64,000 nucleotides of DNA from Coriolopsis trogii. Its lineage: Eukaryota > Basidiomycota > Agaricomycetes > Polyporales > Polyporaceae. Of this stretch, positions 35,878 through 47,915 are shown in pieces. Position 1 is the stretch's first letter. The number at the start of each line of letters is the position of its first letter. The translations under genes and the position numbers were made by a program. The DNA lies in assembly GCA_020543525.1 (NCBI GenBank), contig JAHYIO010000028.1:1426001-1490000 (forward strand). Reading direction: 5' to 3'. The notes below the pieces were generated by a model. That model saw nothing but the letters and a program-made list of their open reading frames with translations. It was not told the origin of the DNA and searched no databases.

Positions 35878-36583
35878 CCCCCGGGAGGAGGGGCATGAGG
35901 TCAAAAACGTCTGTTCTCACTTCCGTCTTCCTTGAGACGTCATGATATGATAGATGCGGAAATGAGGAGGCGAAGTACAGAGAAAAAAGGACAAACAGAG
36001 ACGGAGATGAGGACGAGGATGGCACTGCTCACCATCCTGACCCTCGTTGTCTATGCCGCCTCGTCTGTCACTGTTACTAGAAACAGGGGTAAAAGACGGA
36101 GAGAAGAGCAACAAGACAAGAGATGAGAATGGGAGAGAGACGCAAGGCACGAGAACGTACCCTCCTCTCAACCCTCGTCACCGATCTCATCCCTCCCCCC
36201 TCTTGTCCTCTTTGCTACTCTCGCCGTCCGGTCCATTGCCCTGCTCGCCGTCCGCATTTGCCTATCGTGACTTGCCACAGCCACTCTTGCGGCCCTGCGC
36301 TGTTGCGGCCCTCGTGTTCGTCGTCGTAGTCGCATTCAGCCCTATTGTTGTGGTTTCACGGAGGCATTGTTGCAGTAGCCAAAGCAAGAGCAATGCGGCG
36401 GGAGAGGAGAGAAGGCAAGAGAGCAAAGGAAAGCACGACTTAGGGTTTAAGACACAGAGAGACACGGAGACGAGGCGACACACTGAAAGTTCAGCCGACA
36501 AGGTTTGAAGCGCCCGGGTGACCCATACAGATCACGTGGAGGACACCCGGGCTGGTCTACATTGTGCGGACCGGCATCCGTAA

Positions 36584-36628
36584 GCGGATGCATCCAGGCG
36601 GACGGACGCCACCGTCTAGGATGCATCC
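36584..36628 (-). repeat. Right arm of imperfect inverted repeat
   Basis: GGATGCATCC occurs at 36586-36595 and 36619-36628, 23 nt apart, with CGGACGGAC between them, the reverse of the left arm. The arms are about 700 bp apart. Weaker similarity seems to extend outward from the arms. Confidence 0.75.
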
Positions 36629-38080
36629 ATCCTACTCCAATCCTACTGCGCTCATCGTGCATACATACCGCGTCCTCGACTTTGCCTAGGTGCAAACACC
36701 CGGCGACTCGGCCCCGAGTCTGCGACTCTCTGAGTCTCTGAGCTTCAACGTCTGTTCCCGCACGTTCTCTCCTTCTCTTCCTCCTTTCCACAGCCGGCGC
36801 CAGGAGCGCGAGAGCGTCTTCTCCTGCATTCACATGGGCTTCGCTACCGTGCCCGCGGGCGCAGCACGCTCCCAGGGATCCCTCAGGCGAGTCGCCGGGT
36901 CCCCTCGAGCGCGTGCGCACCTATACCCGAGCCGAGTCCGGCTTCCTCTCAGCTATCTCGTCCCCCTCGCGAGATTTTTCTTCTTCTCGTGTGTCACTGG
37001 ATTCTGACGGAACGGATAGGGAGAGAGGCACCCGTCAAATCCGCATTACAAACAGTCGAGCCCTCACCTCGAGACGAGATGCACCATCTCCTTCGCGTCT
37101 TCGCGAAGCACGGCGCTTCTCCCGTCGCAATAACGCGGACCCCCGCGGAGCCAGAAGGGGGCCCGGGGGTTCGTGGAATCCTCAGCAACAAGCGCAAGGG
37201 ATCCAGGGAGGCAGCCTGAGAGCGCAGGAAAAAGAGTGGAAATCGTGCTGCAAGACCCTCGCGAGTCCTCCTTTGAGTGTAAGCGCGAGCGCGACTCCCC
37301 GCCAGTCCGGGTCAGGGTCAGGCTACCCCCCATCTGGCATCTGTGGCGCACCTACCTTCGTGGCGTCGCTTCGTGGCGTTCGCGGTGAACGATGATGCTA
37401 CGGCCCTCATAGCGCTGGGTCGAAGACCCCAAGCCGTTCTCGTCCATATGGCCTTCAGCCCCCGCAACAGTCTTTGTACGACAGCGACTGAACGCAGAGG
37501 GAAGGAAGGAAGGACGCTGAGTGGTCGCACGGCGGGCAGAAGGACGCAAATACTCTGGCTCCTGACATCAATGACACACGCGGTCTCAGGATGATTGCTG
37601 CTCGACCACGATGATCTGAACGACGACGAGCGTGGATCCAAGCCAGGACAATATGCACTATACGCCGAGAATCCGGCCACGCCCATTGCATACGCACACT
37701 TCGGGTCCAGGCTCGAACGGTGGCCACGAACACACCGACTCGAAGTCCTGCACGTCGGCTGCAGACGCACTATTCCTAGTCCTCCAGGGGAGCACCTCGT
37801 ACGTACCCAATCTCGACGCACTAGCTTAAGAACGCGCGCTCTATGCCTTTCCCCCCCACAGCGGCCGACGATGCTGAGAAGAGACGCGGGGGGACGCCCC
37901 TGATCCGCCCAGGCAGCAGGCAGCACTATCCATGCACTGACATCGACGCACGGCCGCGGGAGGCGTTCCCGTCCTACATGTTCGCCTTCGCCTTCGCGTC
38001 CGCTGCATCAGCCCATGCGGGACACCGCAGCGCCTTTCCCTGCATAAGCACGCTCTGAGCTCGGAGTGGCATGGGTCCCC

Positions 38081-38101
38081 CAGTCACCAGTCACCAGTCA
38101 C
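38081..38101 (+). repeat. 7-nt tandem repeat CAGTCAC x3
   Basis: Three exact copies of CAGTCAC, followed by one degenerate copy (TAGTCAG). Confidence 0.8.
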
Positions 38102-40693
38102 TAGTCAGCACCCATAACCCACGCACGCACGTCCACAGACAGGAAAACGTCTTTCCTGACCTGGCCTATGCCACTCCAGTTCACTGGCGTCCGGTCGCGC
38201 CGCTCTCGACGCGCACAGCGCGACACCCATCGGATCTGGCGGGGGAAGTCGACGCGGTGCCCTGCGAGCTGGCGTGCGTGCGAGCGGCGGCGCGTGCGGG
38301 GAGCGGCGCATAGCACAGCGGCGGACCGCTCGTCCCAGCGTCGCAGTCTGCCCCGGCGCCGGCGGACATGGACGACTCGGTGCTGTATGAGGAAGGGGAA
38401 GAGGACGAGGAAGAGGAATGGGGACAGGGAAGGCGCAGGGCTACGAGAGACAGCGGGTGTGAGTTCGCCCACTGCCAACGTCACTTGTAAGAGCTCGGAC
38501 TGGACATGCACCCACCCACCCAGCCAAGCGACGACGACGGTTATGCTCACGCTCACGCTCATGCTCGAGCTAGGCGTAGCTCAGGTTCGCGTTCGCGCTG
38601 AGCTCGTTTGCCGGCATCCTGCCAGACGACATGGATGCCTGAGCGAGTCGCAAGGGCGTCCGTCGACGTGCGACGCGCGCCGCGCCGCGGGGTCGGTGTG
38701 TGTGGCCTGCGGGCCCACCATGCATCACGCTGCGTCCGTCCGTGTCCATCACGAAAGAGGATCGCCCGTGGGCGAGGGGACGGATGGCCAAGGCCTCAAG
38801 CAGCGATAGGACCCGGTGTGGGAGAAGCCGGTCGGGTATCCATCGCGCAGGGCGGCGCAGGCCCGAGTGCAGATCCACCGTTCGAGTGTCGTCTTCGGCG
38901 CACCGCGCCTGAAGATGCTCAGTGGTACGCGAAGGTGCCACGGGTGCGCGCCCGTCGAGCTCACAGCACGGACGGCAATATTCATATCAATACGGGATGG
39001 CAGTCAAACGGTCGAAGCGAGCTCGGTGCGCCACCGTGCTCGAATCGACGGACTGGCACTCACCGGCGAGAGGCTCTGATGCGCGCGGAGGTAATGCGCC
39101 CAAGCTGCCAGCCCCACTCACCTTTCTTGGATCGTCTCCCGGGGAGGAAGGCCTCGACTGCGAATGCAGAAGCAAACCGAGCCGTCGCGTCAACGTTGGC
39201 GTATGGCATATGATCCGAAAGAGAATGCCAGATACGCGTAACGCTGCGAGAGCGGCAAGGGCGCAATTACCGCCGTCTTCGCGCCCGGCGTTCGACTGTC
39301 GCACTCGAACAAGCTCAGAGTTTTTTGCTACGTCCTTCGGATGGGGCAGTTTTCACAGACTGTTTGACGTACTCGAGGGGGACGGAGACGGTGGTCGTGG
39401 TCGTGAGGGGGCCGGGCATCGGACCTCGTGCTGCGCTGGAGATGGAAAGTGAGTCATAGAAGGTTCGTTTGCGAGCGCGGCGTGGCGGTTCATATGCTTG
39501 TTCGATGGTCATACACGTTATGAGGACTGGGATTAGAGCACAGGGACGCATGGGCCGGGTCTAGGAGGGAAATCGGTCGCTTTCAATAACGGCAAGAGTA
39601 TGAGTGACTGGTGGGAGGCGGGGCGCTGGGTAAATGGAGATGGCGCGGGAGGAGTGCGATAAGTTGAAGGAGGTACCCGAGTGGTCGATGGGGTCATGCA
39701 TGTCCGGCATTCATGTGACGGACACGGGGTGTTGTACAGGCGCCTCATGGGGAGTGTGATGTGGCGTTGATTCATATTCGAGCTGGAGTAATGCATTCAT
39801 TTCCAGGACACGCATGTGAGGCTCGGTACGGCGTTAGCGGGGGAGAGGGAGAGAAGGTACTGGATTAGGGAGGACGCTAGAAGAATGGAAGAGGGAGGAG
39901 GTGAAGGCGAAGTGAATGCCAGCAAGTGGGGACGCAGGCGAGCCGTTCATTATGAGTATGGGAACTCGTTCTGATCGCCGGAGATATGTGGGGCGGTGGT
40001 TGTGAGCAGTGTTGGGTTAGCTTATGGCGGGGATAACCGGTCAGGCGACATTCGATCATCCGGTTACTTGCAACAATGGCATGCGCGGGAAGGGGATACC
40101 TGTGCTGGGAGAGAAAGAGGGACGAAACGAGGGATTGATGCCGGCAGTGTTGGGAAGATATGTTTACCGGGGCAGCCTGGGGATGGGGAATGGCAGATGG
40201 AAGAGCAGGGACGACGGGGGGAGAGAAGACAGATGGGGGCGATTACGCGTGCTGTTCGCGGGCCAGTGGGAGGGGCGAGGCGGAGGGAGCGGGAGGGATG
40301 AGGAGGGGGTGAAGACGGAGGAGAATGGGCTGGAGAGGGGAGATCGCGATGCAATCAACGTCGTGGCGCCGAGGGCGATCTGGGGATCTGGGACGACGCG
40401 GGCTCTTTAGCCACCGCCTGCACACCCTGCCCTGCTCGGTGCACGCCCTGCCCTCGTCCGTCATCGCACGCACACCTCTCGCAGGCGTCCATCCTTCCCA
40501 CCGTCGCGCACAGCGGCCTGCCACGTCCATCAGCAGCCGTGCGCACCCCCCGCCAGCCAATCGGGCACCCAGCACAGTCCAGCATGCCTAAATGATCCCC
40601 CGTCTTCCTTCCTGCCTTCCCCTGCCTTCCTCCCTTCGCCGCTGCCAGACGCACTGCGACCGCCCAACGTGCCAATCCCCCCTTCTCGTCCAC

Positions 40694-40700
40694 ATATATA
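40694..40700 (+). promoter_or_regulatory. TATA-like box of the ICMT gene
   Basis: ATATATA lies about 110 bp before the ATG at 40810 and is followed by pyrimidine-rich sequence, a common layout in fungal promoters. Confidence 0.4.
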
Positions 40701-40809
40701 CCTCCTTCCTCTCGCTCTGACCTCATCCTTCCACTCCCCCTGCCCTCTTCACACCTCTCCGGGCCTTGCAATCCGACCCGCACCGCTACCTGCTCTCCCC
40801 CTGGCCACA

Positions 40810-41889
40810 ATGTGCGCCGCTCTCGGCCAAAACATACCGTCTCACGTCCTCCCGCCCCTCCTCAAACTCGCCGCCTTGATCACAACAGGCTATGCCGTGC
40901 ACCGTTCCCTCTCTCCCCCAAATCCACCCCCGGCTCCCAAAACTTGCATAGACAGCCGCTCCCTCTTCGAGCGTGCCATTCGCCATGTCACGTTCTGCAG
41001 CAAGGTCAGTCCGTCCCCCTCTATCGCGCGTGTGCCGAGCGTTCCCAGCGACGCACACACCCCGCGCACTAGAACCGCGGCAGCGCAGTCCTCACCGAAC
41101 CTAAACTCTCCCGGTATTTCCGCCATGTCGCCCTTGACGATCATTGCTGACTTCCTCATCCCTCTTCGCCCGCGCCCGCGCCTACAGATGCTTACATGGG
41201 CTGTCGTCCTCGCCGACGCCCTCATCACCCTCCACCTCGCCTTTCCCTCCCCCGCGACCCGCCCCGTCGCAGCCGCCCTCCTCCCCCGACATCCCCCCTC
41301 CTACGCCCCGCCCGACCTCTCCCCCTCACACCAACTGCCCCACCCAGACCCAGACCTCCACTCCCTCCTCGTCCCCTCCCTCTTCCTCATCCTCGCCGCC
41401 ACCCTCGCCGCAGCCGGCTCCGCCCTGCGCGTCGCCTGCTTCCGCGCGCTCGGCCCCCTCTTCACCTTCGAGCTCACGATCTCCCCCGGCCACGAGCTCG
41501 TCGTCCACGGCCCCTACGCGTACGTCCGCCATCCGAGCTACACGGGCGTGTACGCCACCCTCCTCGGCGCGTCCGGCGTCATGCTCGCCCCCGGCGCCTG
41601 GCTGCGCGAGGCCTGGCTCGCACCCAGCCTCCGCGCCCTCCTCCGCCTCTCCGCATCCACGCCGACAGCGTCGCTCGAGGCCAATGGTGCGCGGTGTGCG
41701 TCGGACGTCGGGGGCGCGCTGCTCGCGTGGACGTTCGCCGCGTTCTGGACGGCCAAGGTCGCGTACGCGCTCAAGAGCACCAACCGGCGCGTCCTCACCG
41801 AGGACGGCGAGCTCCGCCGCGTCTTTGGCGTGCAGTGGGAGGACTGGGCGGCCCGCGTCCGCTGGCGGCTCTTGCCTGGGGTGTACTGA
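40810..41889 (+). CDS. Isoprenylcysteine carboxyl methyltransferase (ICMT/Ste14-like)
   Basis: ICMT methylates the C-terminal prenylated Cys of CAAX proteins at the ER membrane. Hydrophobic helices include VLPPLLKLAALITTGYAV and MLTWAVVLADALITLHLA. The conserved C-terminal core is LGPLFTFELTISPGHELVV, HGPYAYVRHPSYTG, then LTEDGELRRVFGVQWEDW and the ending RWRLLPGVY. These match the SAM and substrate region of Ste14. An intron at 41005-41187 (GTCAGT to CTACAG, 183 nt) is inferred because the sequence between is low-complexity and interrupts the helices. It is stop-free and a multiple of three, so retention would also stay in frame. The gene appears complete, though basidiomycetes often have several ICMT paralogues, so a Ste14 role is not certain. 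Confidence 0.88.
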   Translation: MCAALGQNIPSHVLPPLLKLAALITTGYAVHRSLSPPNPPPAPKTCIDSRSLFERAIRHVTFCSKVSPSPSIARVPSVPSDAHTPRTRTAAAQSSPNLNSPGISAMSPLTIIADFLIPLRPRPRLQMLTWAVVLADALITLHLAFPSPATRPVAAALLPRHPPSYAPPDLSPSHQLPHPDPDLHSLLVPSLFLILAATLAAAGSALRVACFRALGPLFTFELTISPGHELVVHGPYAYVRHPSYTGVYATLLGASGVMLAPGAWLREAWLAPSLRALLRLSASTPTASLEANGARCASDVGGALLAWTFAAFWTAKVAYALKSTNRRVLTEDGELRRVFGVQWEDWAARVRWRLLPGVY

Positions 41890-42998
41890 GCGGCGCCGAG
41901 CACGGTGTCTCGATGGGAGCTCTGCGTCTGCGCGGTTCGCGACGCGCGTGTTGTGCGGGTGCGGGGTACGAGCGTACACAGCCACCGCGCATCACACACG
42001 CTTGTCGCTTGTGCACAACACACGACGATCGCGACCGGTGGGGACGTGCGGATTGTGGCGTGGCGGGACCTTGGAGGCCGTGTTCGGACCTACCCTATCT
42101 ATTGGCTATGCTGCGGTACGTACTGTACCTACGTCCCCCCACCTCACACTCCTCCTTACATCTTCCTCCTGCGCCCGCTCGTCCGTGCCGAGCCGCACGC
42201 AGGCGTGTGCTACCTCTGAGTACCAGTCTTGACGTACATGGCATGTGCTACCTTTCTGTCTGTAGAGCGGGCGCCCCTGCAGGGGTGTGTGTGTAGAACC
42301 CCGTATGTAATACTCACATGATGAGATCGCACGAGGGAGAGCAAAGAGCGAAGGGATCATTGGAGAGCTCTCTGATCGTCGCGAGTCCCGCAGTCCGAGT
42401 CCGATGTCCCAACTGCCCAGGACGAAGACAGCCTCGAGACTTTGACACCACCCCACACCACTCACACTCACTCGCACTCGTGCAGCCAGTGGCGGCAACG
42501 GCCTGGACGTCGGAGGTCCGGCAGGAAGGCACTCGGATCAGAGAGGTATGCAGAGCTCGCGCAGACCGGCGTACTCATATACAGACGTGCCATGCCGACT
42601 AGTGCACTGAGTATGTCGGACGGGCGGATGCCGCTCACGACGTGGGTGCTCGCGCGAGGGGGTGACAGCCTGGGATCGGGGGCGGGCCGGCGGTGCGCTC
42701 GGGATGGGCACGTTGGATACTCTGGATATCGATGATGATGATGATTGGAGGCGTAGTATACAGCACGTGAGTCCGATCGAAGGGGGTCTCGCAGGCTCGG
42801 CGATCTGTGCTATGTACGTATGTCTGTATGTTTCCATGTATGTATAGGAGAGGGCACGATGGAGACAAGCAAGGGGTAACAGAGGCGATGGCTGTGAACG
42901 GGGAGGGGGGCGGGGCGGCGAAGGATGCAACTTGGAACAGTGGCAATTCAGGAAAGGAGCCAAGCCGAGCCGAGCGGACAAGGAGAACGCGTGCTCAG
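41890..42998. other. Convergent intergenic region
   Basis: This lies between the ICMT stop and the membrane-protein gene. A minus-strand frame from 43281 to 42538 is open, but its Arg/Pro/Ala-rich content looks like an off-frame shadow of the neighbour. It remains a possible alternative tail. Confidence 0.4.
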
Positions 42999-44059
42999 TC
43001 AAGGGAGGACAGCGACGTCCAGCCTGAGGTAGGCCGCGTCGTCGTGGACCGGCGGGTGCGCGTGCTTCCAGGCTTTGTCGGGGGAGACCGTGAACGACGG
43101 GGTCGTGCGGACGCTCGAGCTCCCGGGCACGCTGCGAGGCGTCGACGGGAAGACGGGAAGCGCAGACTGCGGAGAGGAGGAGGAAGGCGGGTCCGTGTGG
43201 GACGGGCACGGCGCCGTCAGCTGGGTGCGGACCGACAGCGGGGACGGTTTGCCCGGGCTGCTCTTGCACGGGAACTCGCACGTCGACGATGTGTCCTGGA
43301 CAAAACGTGGCAAGCTTCAGTCGGGCTTCTGCAGATGTACGCGCAACGAAACCGAGCGCGGATCACCTTGAGAGACTTTACAGACGACTTGGGCACGATG
43401 GAATGTGGAGGGGCGAGCTTGACCGGGCTCCGGTATTCGCGGCGTATCCGTCGTTGCCGTGCCAGAAAGTAGAGGACGAAGCCGGCGAGCAGCACCAGCG
43501 TGCTTCCCGCCATGGTGAGTGCCGCGACCGGGAACGCGTTCACTTGCCATCCGTTCGACAGAAGCGCGAGGGACAGTGGACACGGCTCGGCGGGTGGCGT
43601 CGTTGTGTTTGACAGCGCGGCTGCGATCGCTGTGGTAGCAGTCGAGAGATCTAAGTCCAGTTGCGGCCAGCAGGCATATCGCGCAGTCACTTACCGTTCG
43701 ATAGTTCTAGTCTGGACGGAGGAGCACCCGGGGGAGCACCCTCAGACGCTGCAAGGGGTGTAATGACACCGAACTCTGAAAAATGGTTCAGCTTCACACT
43801 GTACGCACAGGTCAGCTGGTGTTGCGGCCGGAACGCGTAGTACTCACAAGCGTGCCTCCACCTGGTGATGTTCGTCTTCATTCGGAAGAAATTGGCGAGA
43901 AGTCTCCTCGGATTCGTTCCTCTGGCTGTGGTCTCGTGGGACATACTCATCCGAGTCGGACGGAACAGGGACGGGGACAGCCAACGCCGGAAAGATGATG
44001 ATCATGCACGACACGAAAGCGACCTTGCGCGTAGGCGAGTAGGGTATTGACATGATCAA
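42999..44059 (-). CDS. Single-pass membrane protein with signal peptide and Ser/Pro-rich tail, function unknown
   Basis: A signal peptide is seen at the start: MIMSIPYSPTRKVAFVSCM, then IIIFPALAVPVPVPS. An acidic extracellular part follows (SDSDEYVPRDHSQRNESEE, VKLNHFSEFGVITPLAAS, TTAIAAALSNTTTPPAEPC). One membrane helix, AALTMAGSTLVLLAGFVLYF, is followed by the stop-transfer LARQRRIRREYRS. The cytoplasmic tail seems to be FPCKSSPGKPSPLSVRTQL and following residues, ending YLRLDVAVLP. Introns after QVEARL and after LELSN are clear; the one after KSSVKSLK is not, and the tail's frame was chosen for its Ser/Pro-rich composition. This layout is common among fungal surface proteins. Function unknown. 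Confidence 0.6.
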
Positions 44060-45295
44060 AATGAGGGGTGATCGTGGAACAAGAGCAGCTCAGAAGTCCG
44101 CGATTCAGCAGAAGTTGTGAACGTCTGTCAGGTTCCCTCGATGGTTTTATCCACCCTTCGCTCCGCGTTCGCGGCCCGAGGAGACTGGATATTCGTACGA
44201 TGCTCCGCAACTGAGACAGCAACAATGGGTGACTCACATCAAAACACTGTCCGCATGACGATGTTCCTCGAGTACCCTCTTGAGACGCGTCGTAGTACGC
44301 AGGAACGCGGTATTCGTTATCCTGATACAAGGGACCTAGTACTCAGATCGAGCGCACGGTGAATCAATGAGCTTTCCCCTAAAGGATAAATTAAAGACAG
44401 TATGAGCTCGCACAGAGACAGTTCTTTTCCACTTCGCAATCGTCAGAGTATCGCTCTCCCAAGGCAGCACAGGCGCACCTAGGCGCTGGCTGCAGCGGAC
44501 GAGTACCTGTGCGAATCCATGACCAGTGAGTGCCCCTTTGTTCTCGCATACAGATAGGCTGAGCGTGCTCGCCCTTCACGCAGGGTGACCATATCTCTGG
44601 ATGGTCCATGCAACAAAGCTGCGCAGTCTCGCCATATTACCAGCTGCAGGTCTCCAGCCTTTGCGACAGTTGTTCCGGAGCCGTATACGCAGACAAGTGC
44701 CTCCAGATTGACGAAGACTTGACTTCCGTCGACTAGAGTTACAAGGCAAGTGGACTTTACAGAGCAAAGCTCCTCCCCTTTCCGAGGACTGATCGGAAAA
44801 CTGGCGTCAGGAGTCAGAGTTTGAGCACACGAGACATCTGAGATCTTGGCCTGTCGCAAGTTCCTGGGCCTCTAAGGAGAGTCCATGGGTCGAACCTGTA
44901 GCCAGCCAGCCAGCGATCCGTCTCGCCCTTACGTGAGTTCAATGCCAGATCAAAGGAGGACTTATACTCTGAAGACTAAGGCAAAGAATGAACCGCGAGC
45001 GGACAGCAAATCAAGGGCCTCGGGCCTAGTGCATACAGGATCCATCCATGTCTGGTACCGTGTTAGAGGAGTCTGGGTTGTAGGGGTTGGCTAGGAGATA
45101 GCGGTCTGAGAGCAAGAGGCGAGAGTGCATGCTCTCCCGCGGTGGACACGGAGGTGTGCGGGCGTCTAGTCGACGGTTACGGTCCCGCAAGCAGAATCTC
45201 CTTGCTCTCCCCAATCTCTCTTCAACCTCCATCTCCATTCTCCTACACCTCCTCCTGCTTGTCATATATTTGTAAATATCCGGACATTGGCCGCG
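44060..45295. other. Upstream of calcineurin A, one doubtful frame
   Basis: A 126-codon open frame on the minus strand (44859-44479) reads CLVTLVDGSQVFVNLEALV and may be coding, but I see no family match, intron or promoter. Otherwise no supported gene. The calcineurin promoter should lie in 44900-45295. Confidence 0.35.
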
Positions 45296-47915
45296 ATGGC
45301 CACGGAAGGCGGTTACTACTCAAATGCTTTATATCAGGTGCAGAACAAATCACAGTCAGTAGTCGTCCCAAATGTCCCTCCGTCTCCTACCAAGAACTTA
45401 CAGGAACGCCAGGTGCCACACGTACGTCCTAACTACTTCCCTACCTGACCAGGATAGCCTCATGACCCTCGCTATGCGATAGATAACTCCTCCTGCTGCC
45501 CACATCCCTCACGAGGACGAGTTCTACGTCTACGATCCACATCTTGGCCGGCACAGACCCAATGTTGATTTACTCAGGCAACATTTTTTCCACGAAGGCA
45601 GACTCTCTGAGGAGCAAGCCCTGGCTATTCTCGAACAGGCGACAGACCTGCTGTCACGCGAAGCCAACCTCATCCAAGTTCCTAGTCCCGTTACAGGTGC
45701 GTATCCACTGCGTACCCGTTTAGTCCGCCCTTCCTCAACCTCCTCTCTTGCGTGGACAGTCTGTGGAGATATTCATGGTCAATTTGTGCGTTCAGCTTCT
45801 AGTGTATACCCTTCTGTCGTCTGACACCCCACAGTATGACCTCATGAAGATTTTTGAGATTGGTGGTACCTTCGAAGAGAACAACTATCTGTTCCTAGGA
45901 GACTATGTCGATCGGGGCTGTTTCGGTATTGAGGTGGGTATCGTATCTTGACTAGCACTCCAGATATATGTTCGGACTATATGCCATCGCGTTGGACGCG
46001 TGAATCCGCTCCATCACAGGCGGCACATTTTCTTCCCTTTTCGAGACATGTGGAATCCGAATATCCTGAATTACATACTGATCATGCCGACTCTCCAGTG
46101 CCTCCTCTATCTGTACTCCCTCAAGTTATGTTATCCCGACCGCCTGTTCTTGTTACGTGGGAACCACGAATGTCGGCATCTCACCGAATACTTTACGTTC
46201 AAACGCGAATGTCGGTAATTGTGCCAGCCCTGGCCTCCTCACGCTGGCGGAACAACTAATCAGAACGTCGTGCTTTCACAGGCTTGCACAAGTACTCCGC
46301 AAAGGTGTACGACGCGTGCATCCAGTCCTTTCAGGCGCTACCTGTTACCGCGCTGATCGATGGCAAATTCTTCTGTGTCCACGGCGGTATCTCGCCCGAG
46401 CTGGACACTTTGAAAGACATCGAACACGTATGCCACACGCCCGTACACCCCTATATTCGAATGAGTCGCTAACGGTAGCTTCCCTCAGATGAACCGGTTT
46501 GAGGAGCCTGCGTCCAAGGGGCTGCTTTGCGATTTATTGTGGGCGGATCCCATCCCGAACTTTGGCCACGAGGTAAGTCATTTGCTGTCTCTCCCTCAGG
46601 TTGGCTCTAAGCGTATTCGACTGACAGCAAGATCCGTCTTACGACCGCCCGCAAGGGTTACCGCCCGGCGTGCCTTTCGTCGATAATCACACCCGTGGCT
46701 GCAGCTACTACTTCACGTAAACCGCTGTTACATGTTCCCGTATTCGCTTCGCGTGCTGACCGGTTGACGCGGACCCTGGACAGGTACGAAGCTGCGTGCA
46801 AGTTCCTTGAACGCAATCAGCTCCTGGGCATTTTCCGGGGACACGAGGCCCAGGACGCGGGGTACACTATGCACCGCAAGACTCCGACGAAGAAGTTCCC
46901 GTCTGTGATCACGATATTCAGTGCGCCAAACTATCTCGACGTGTACCACAACCGGGGCGCAGTGATCAAGTACAAGAACAAAAACATCACTATCCGGTAC
47001 GTCTTCCCAGACATGCCGTAGAGATACGCCGCCGCTGATGCTGTCTGTGCACATTCGGCCTTCTCAGGCAGTACAACGCAAGCTCGCATCCGTACTGGCT
47101 GCCGAACTTCATGGACGCGTTCACATGGTCGCTGCCCTTCGTCGGCGCGAAGATCACCGAGATGCTGCTCGCGATCCTGTCCGTGTGCTCAGACCAGGAG
47201 CTCGAGTCGGTGTCGTCCGAGGAGGAGGACGCGGAGCGCGCGCGCGAGCTCGACGAGGACTCTGACGAGGAGGGGCGCGGGTACCCGTCCGGCCCGAGCG
47301 ACCTCGCGTCGAGGAGGCAGGAAATCAAGAACAAGATCCTCGCCGTCGGCAGGATGCAGCGCGTCTTCCAGCTCCTGCGGTATGTCTCCCCCTCACTTCC
47401 CTCCATCCTCTCTCTCACTTGCTTTTCTTTTCCCATCCAGAGAGGAAGCAGAGAACGCGACGGAGCTCACGCCCGCGCCCGGCGCAGACACAGGCAGCGC
47501 GCCCACGTCCTGGCCAGGCGGCTTCCACCCGCCAGGCGCGCCCGATGCGCTCGGCGTACACGGCCAGCAAGTGCGGCGCATGATCCGCTCCTTCAGCGAC
47601 GCGCGCGCGTCCGACCTCGCAAACGAGCGCATGCCGCAGTACGACTACAACACGCCCTCGGGCATCCCGCTCGTGCCCGTGCCCAGCATGCGCATCCCGG
47701 GGCTTTCGCTCGCGAGTGGCGGGGGCGGGAGCGGCGTGGGCGGGGCGGGCGACGAGCCGGACAGCAGAGTCGGGCTGGAAGACCTCATCAAGAAGGCGCT
47801 CGAGGAGGAGGGCTTGGGCGATGGGGGTATGGTTGAGCGGCTCGCGGATAGAATCGCGAGAGGGAGGAGCCACGGACGGCCGAGGGCGCTGAAGCGGTTC
47901 GAGACGGCGCCGTAG
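45296..47915 (+). CDS. CNA1: Calcineurin A, catalytic subunit of PP2B phosphatase
   Basis: Calcineurin A is the Ca2+/calmodulin-activated Ser/Thr phosphatase that controls stress and growth through Crz1-type factors. The start [20 protein letters not shown] gives an N-terminal extension. All metallophosphatase motifs are present: [46 protein letters not shown] and [13 protein letters not shown], with [11 protein letters not shown]. The CNB-binding helix is [20 protein letters not shown]. An acidic linker and the calmodulin-binding segment [20 protein letters not shown] come next. The autoinhibitory element reads [19 protein letters not shown]. The protein ends [12 protein letters not shown]. 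About ten introns are needed, including one of roughly 170 nt after GCFGIE. Complete and apparently functional. Confidence 0.95.

Larger units (their letters stand above)
34877..40809. other. About 6 kb gene-poor region, composition unlike flanks
   Basis: Several long open frames occur in this GC-rich stretch on both strands, but none looks like a known protein or splices into one. Purine/pyrimidine-skewed tracts lie at about 35940-36500 and 40050-40330. An imperfect inverted repeat (35832-35877 and 36584-36628) and a short tandem repeat (38081-38101) are present. I recognise no transposon protein. It could be decayed repeat sequence or a region carrying non-coding RNA. Confidence 0.45.

Noticed and set aside
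35128..35898. 256-codon open frame on the plus strand as a gene
   Set aside because: High Arg/Pro/Ser content is typical of open frames in GC-rich DNA, no known motifs are present, and other frames are open too.
37318..37926. 202-codon minus-strand open frame
   Set aside because: Arg/Ser/Cys-rich content without motifs, no intron and no recognisable promoter; probably chance in GC-rich sequence.
38168..38809. 213-codon plus-strand open frame
   Set aside because: Low-complexity repeats and tandem short repeats explain the open frame; the acidic stretch in another frame is too short to define a gene.
41144..42296. Two very long plus-strand frames over ICMT
   Set aside because: These are Ser/Pro/Arg-rich out-of-frame shadows of the GC-rich ICMT coding sequence.
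42538..43281. 247-codon minus-strand frame as an independent gene
   Set aside because: It overlaps the more protein-like Ser/Pro tail of the membrane protein; kept only as a possible alternative tail.
44479..44859. 126-codon minus-strand open frame
   Set aside because: It has some ordered-looking sequence, but no family, intron or promoter evidence supports a gene call.
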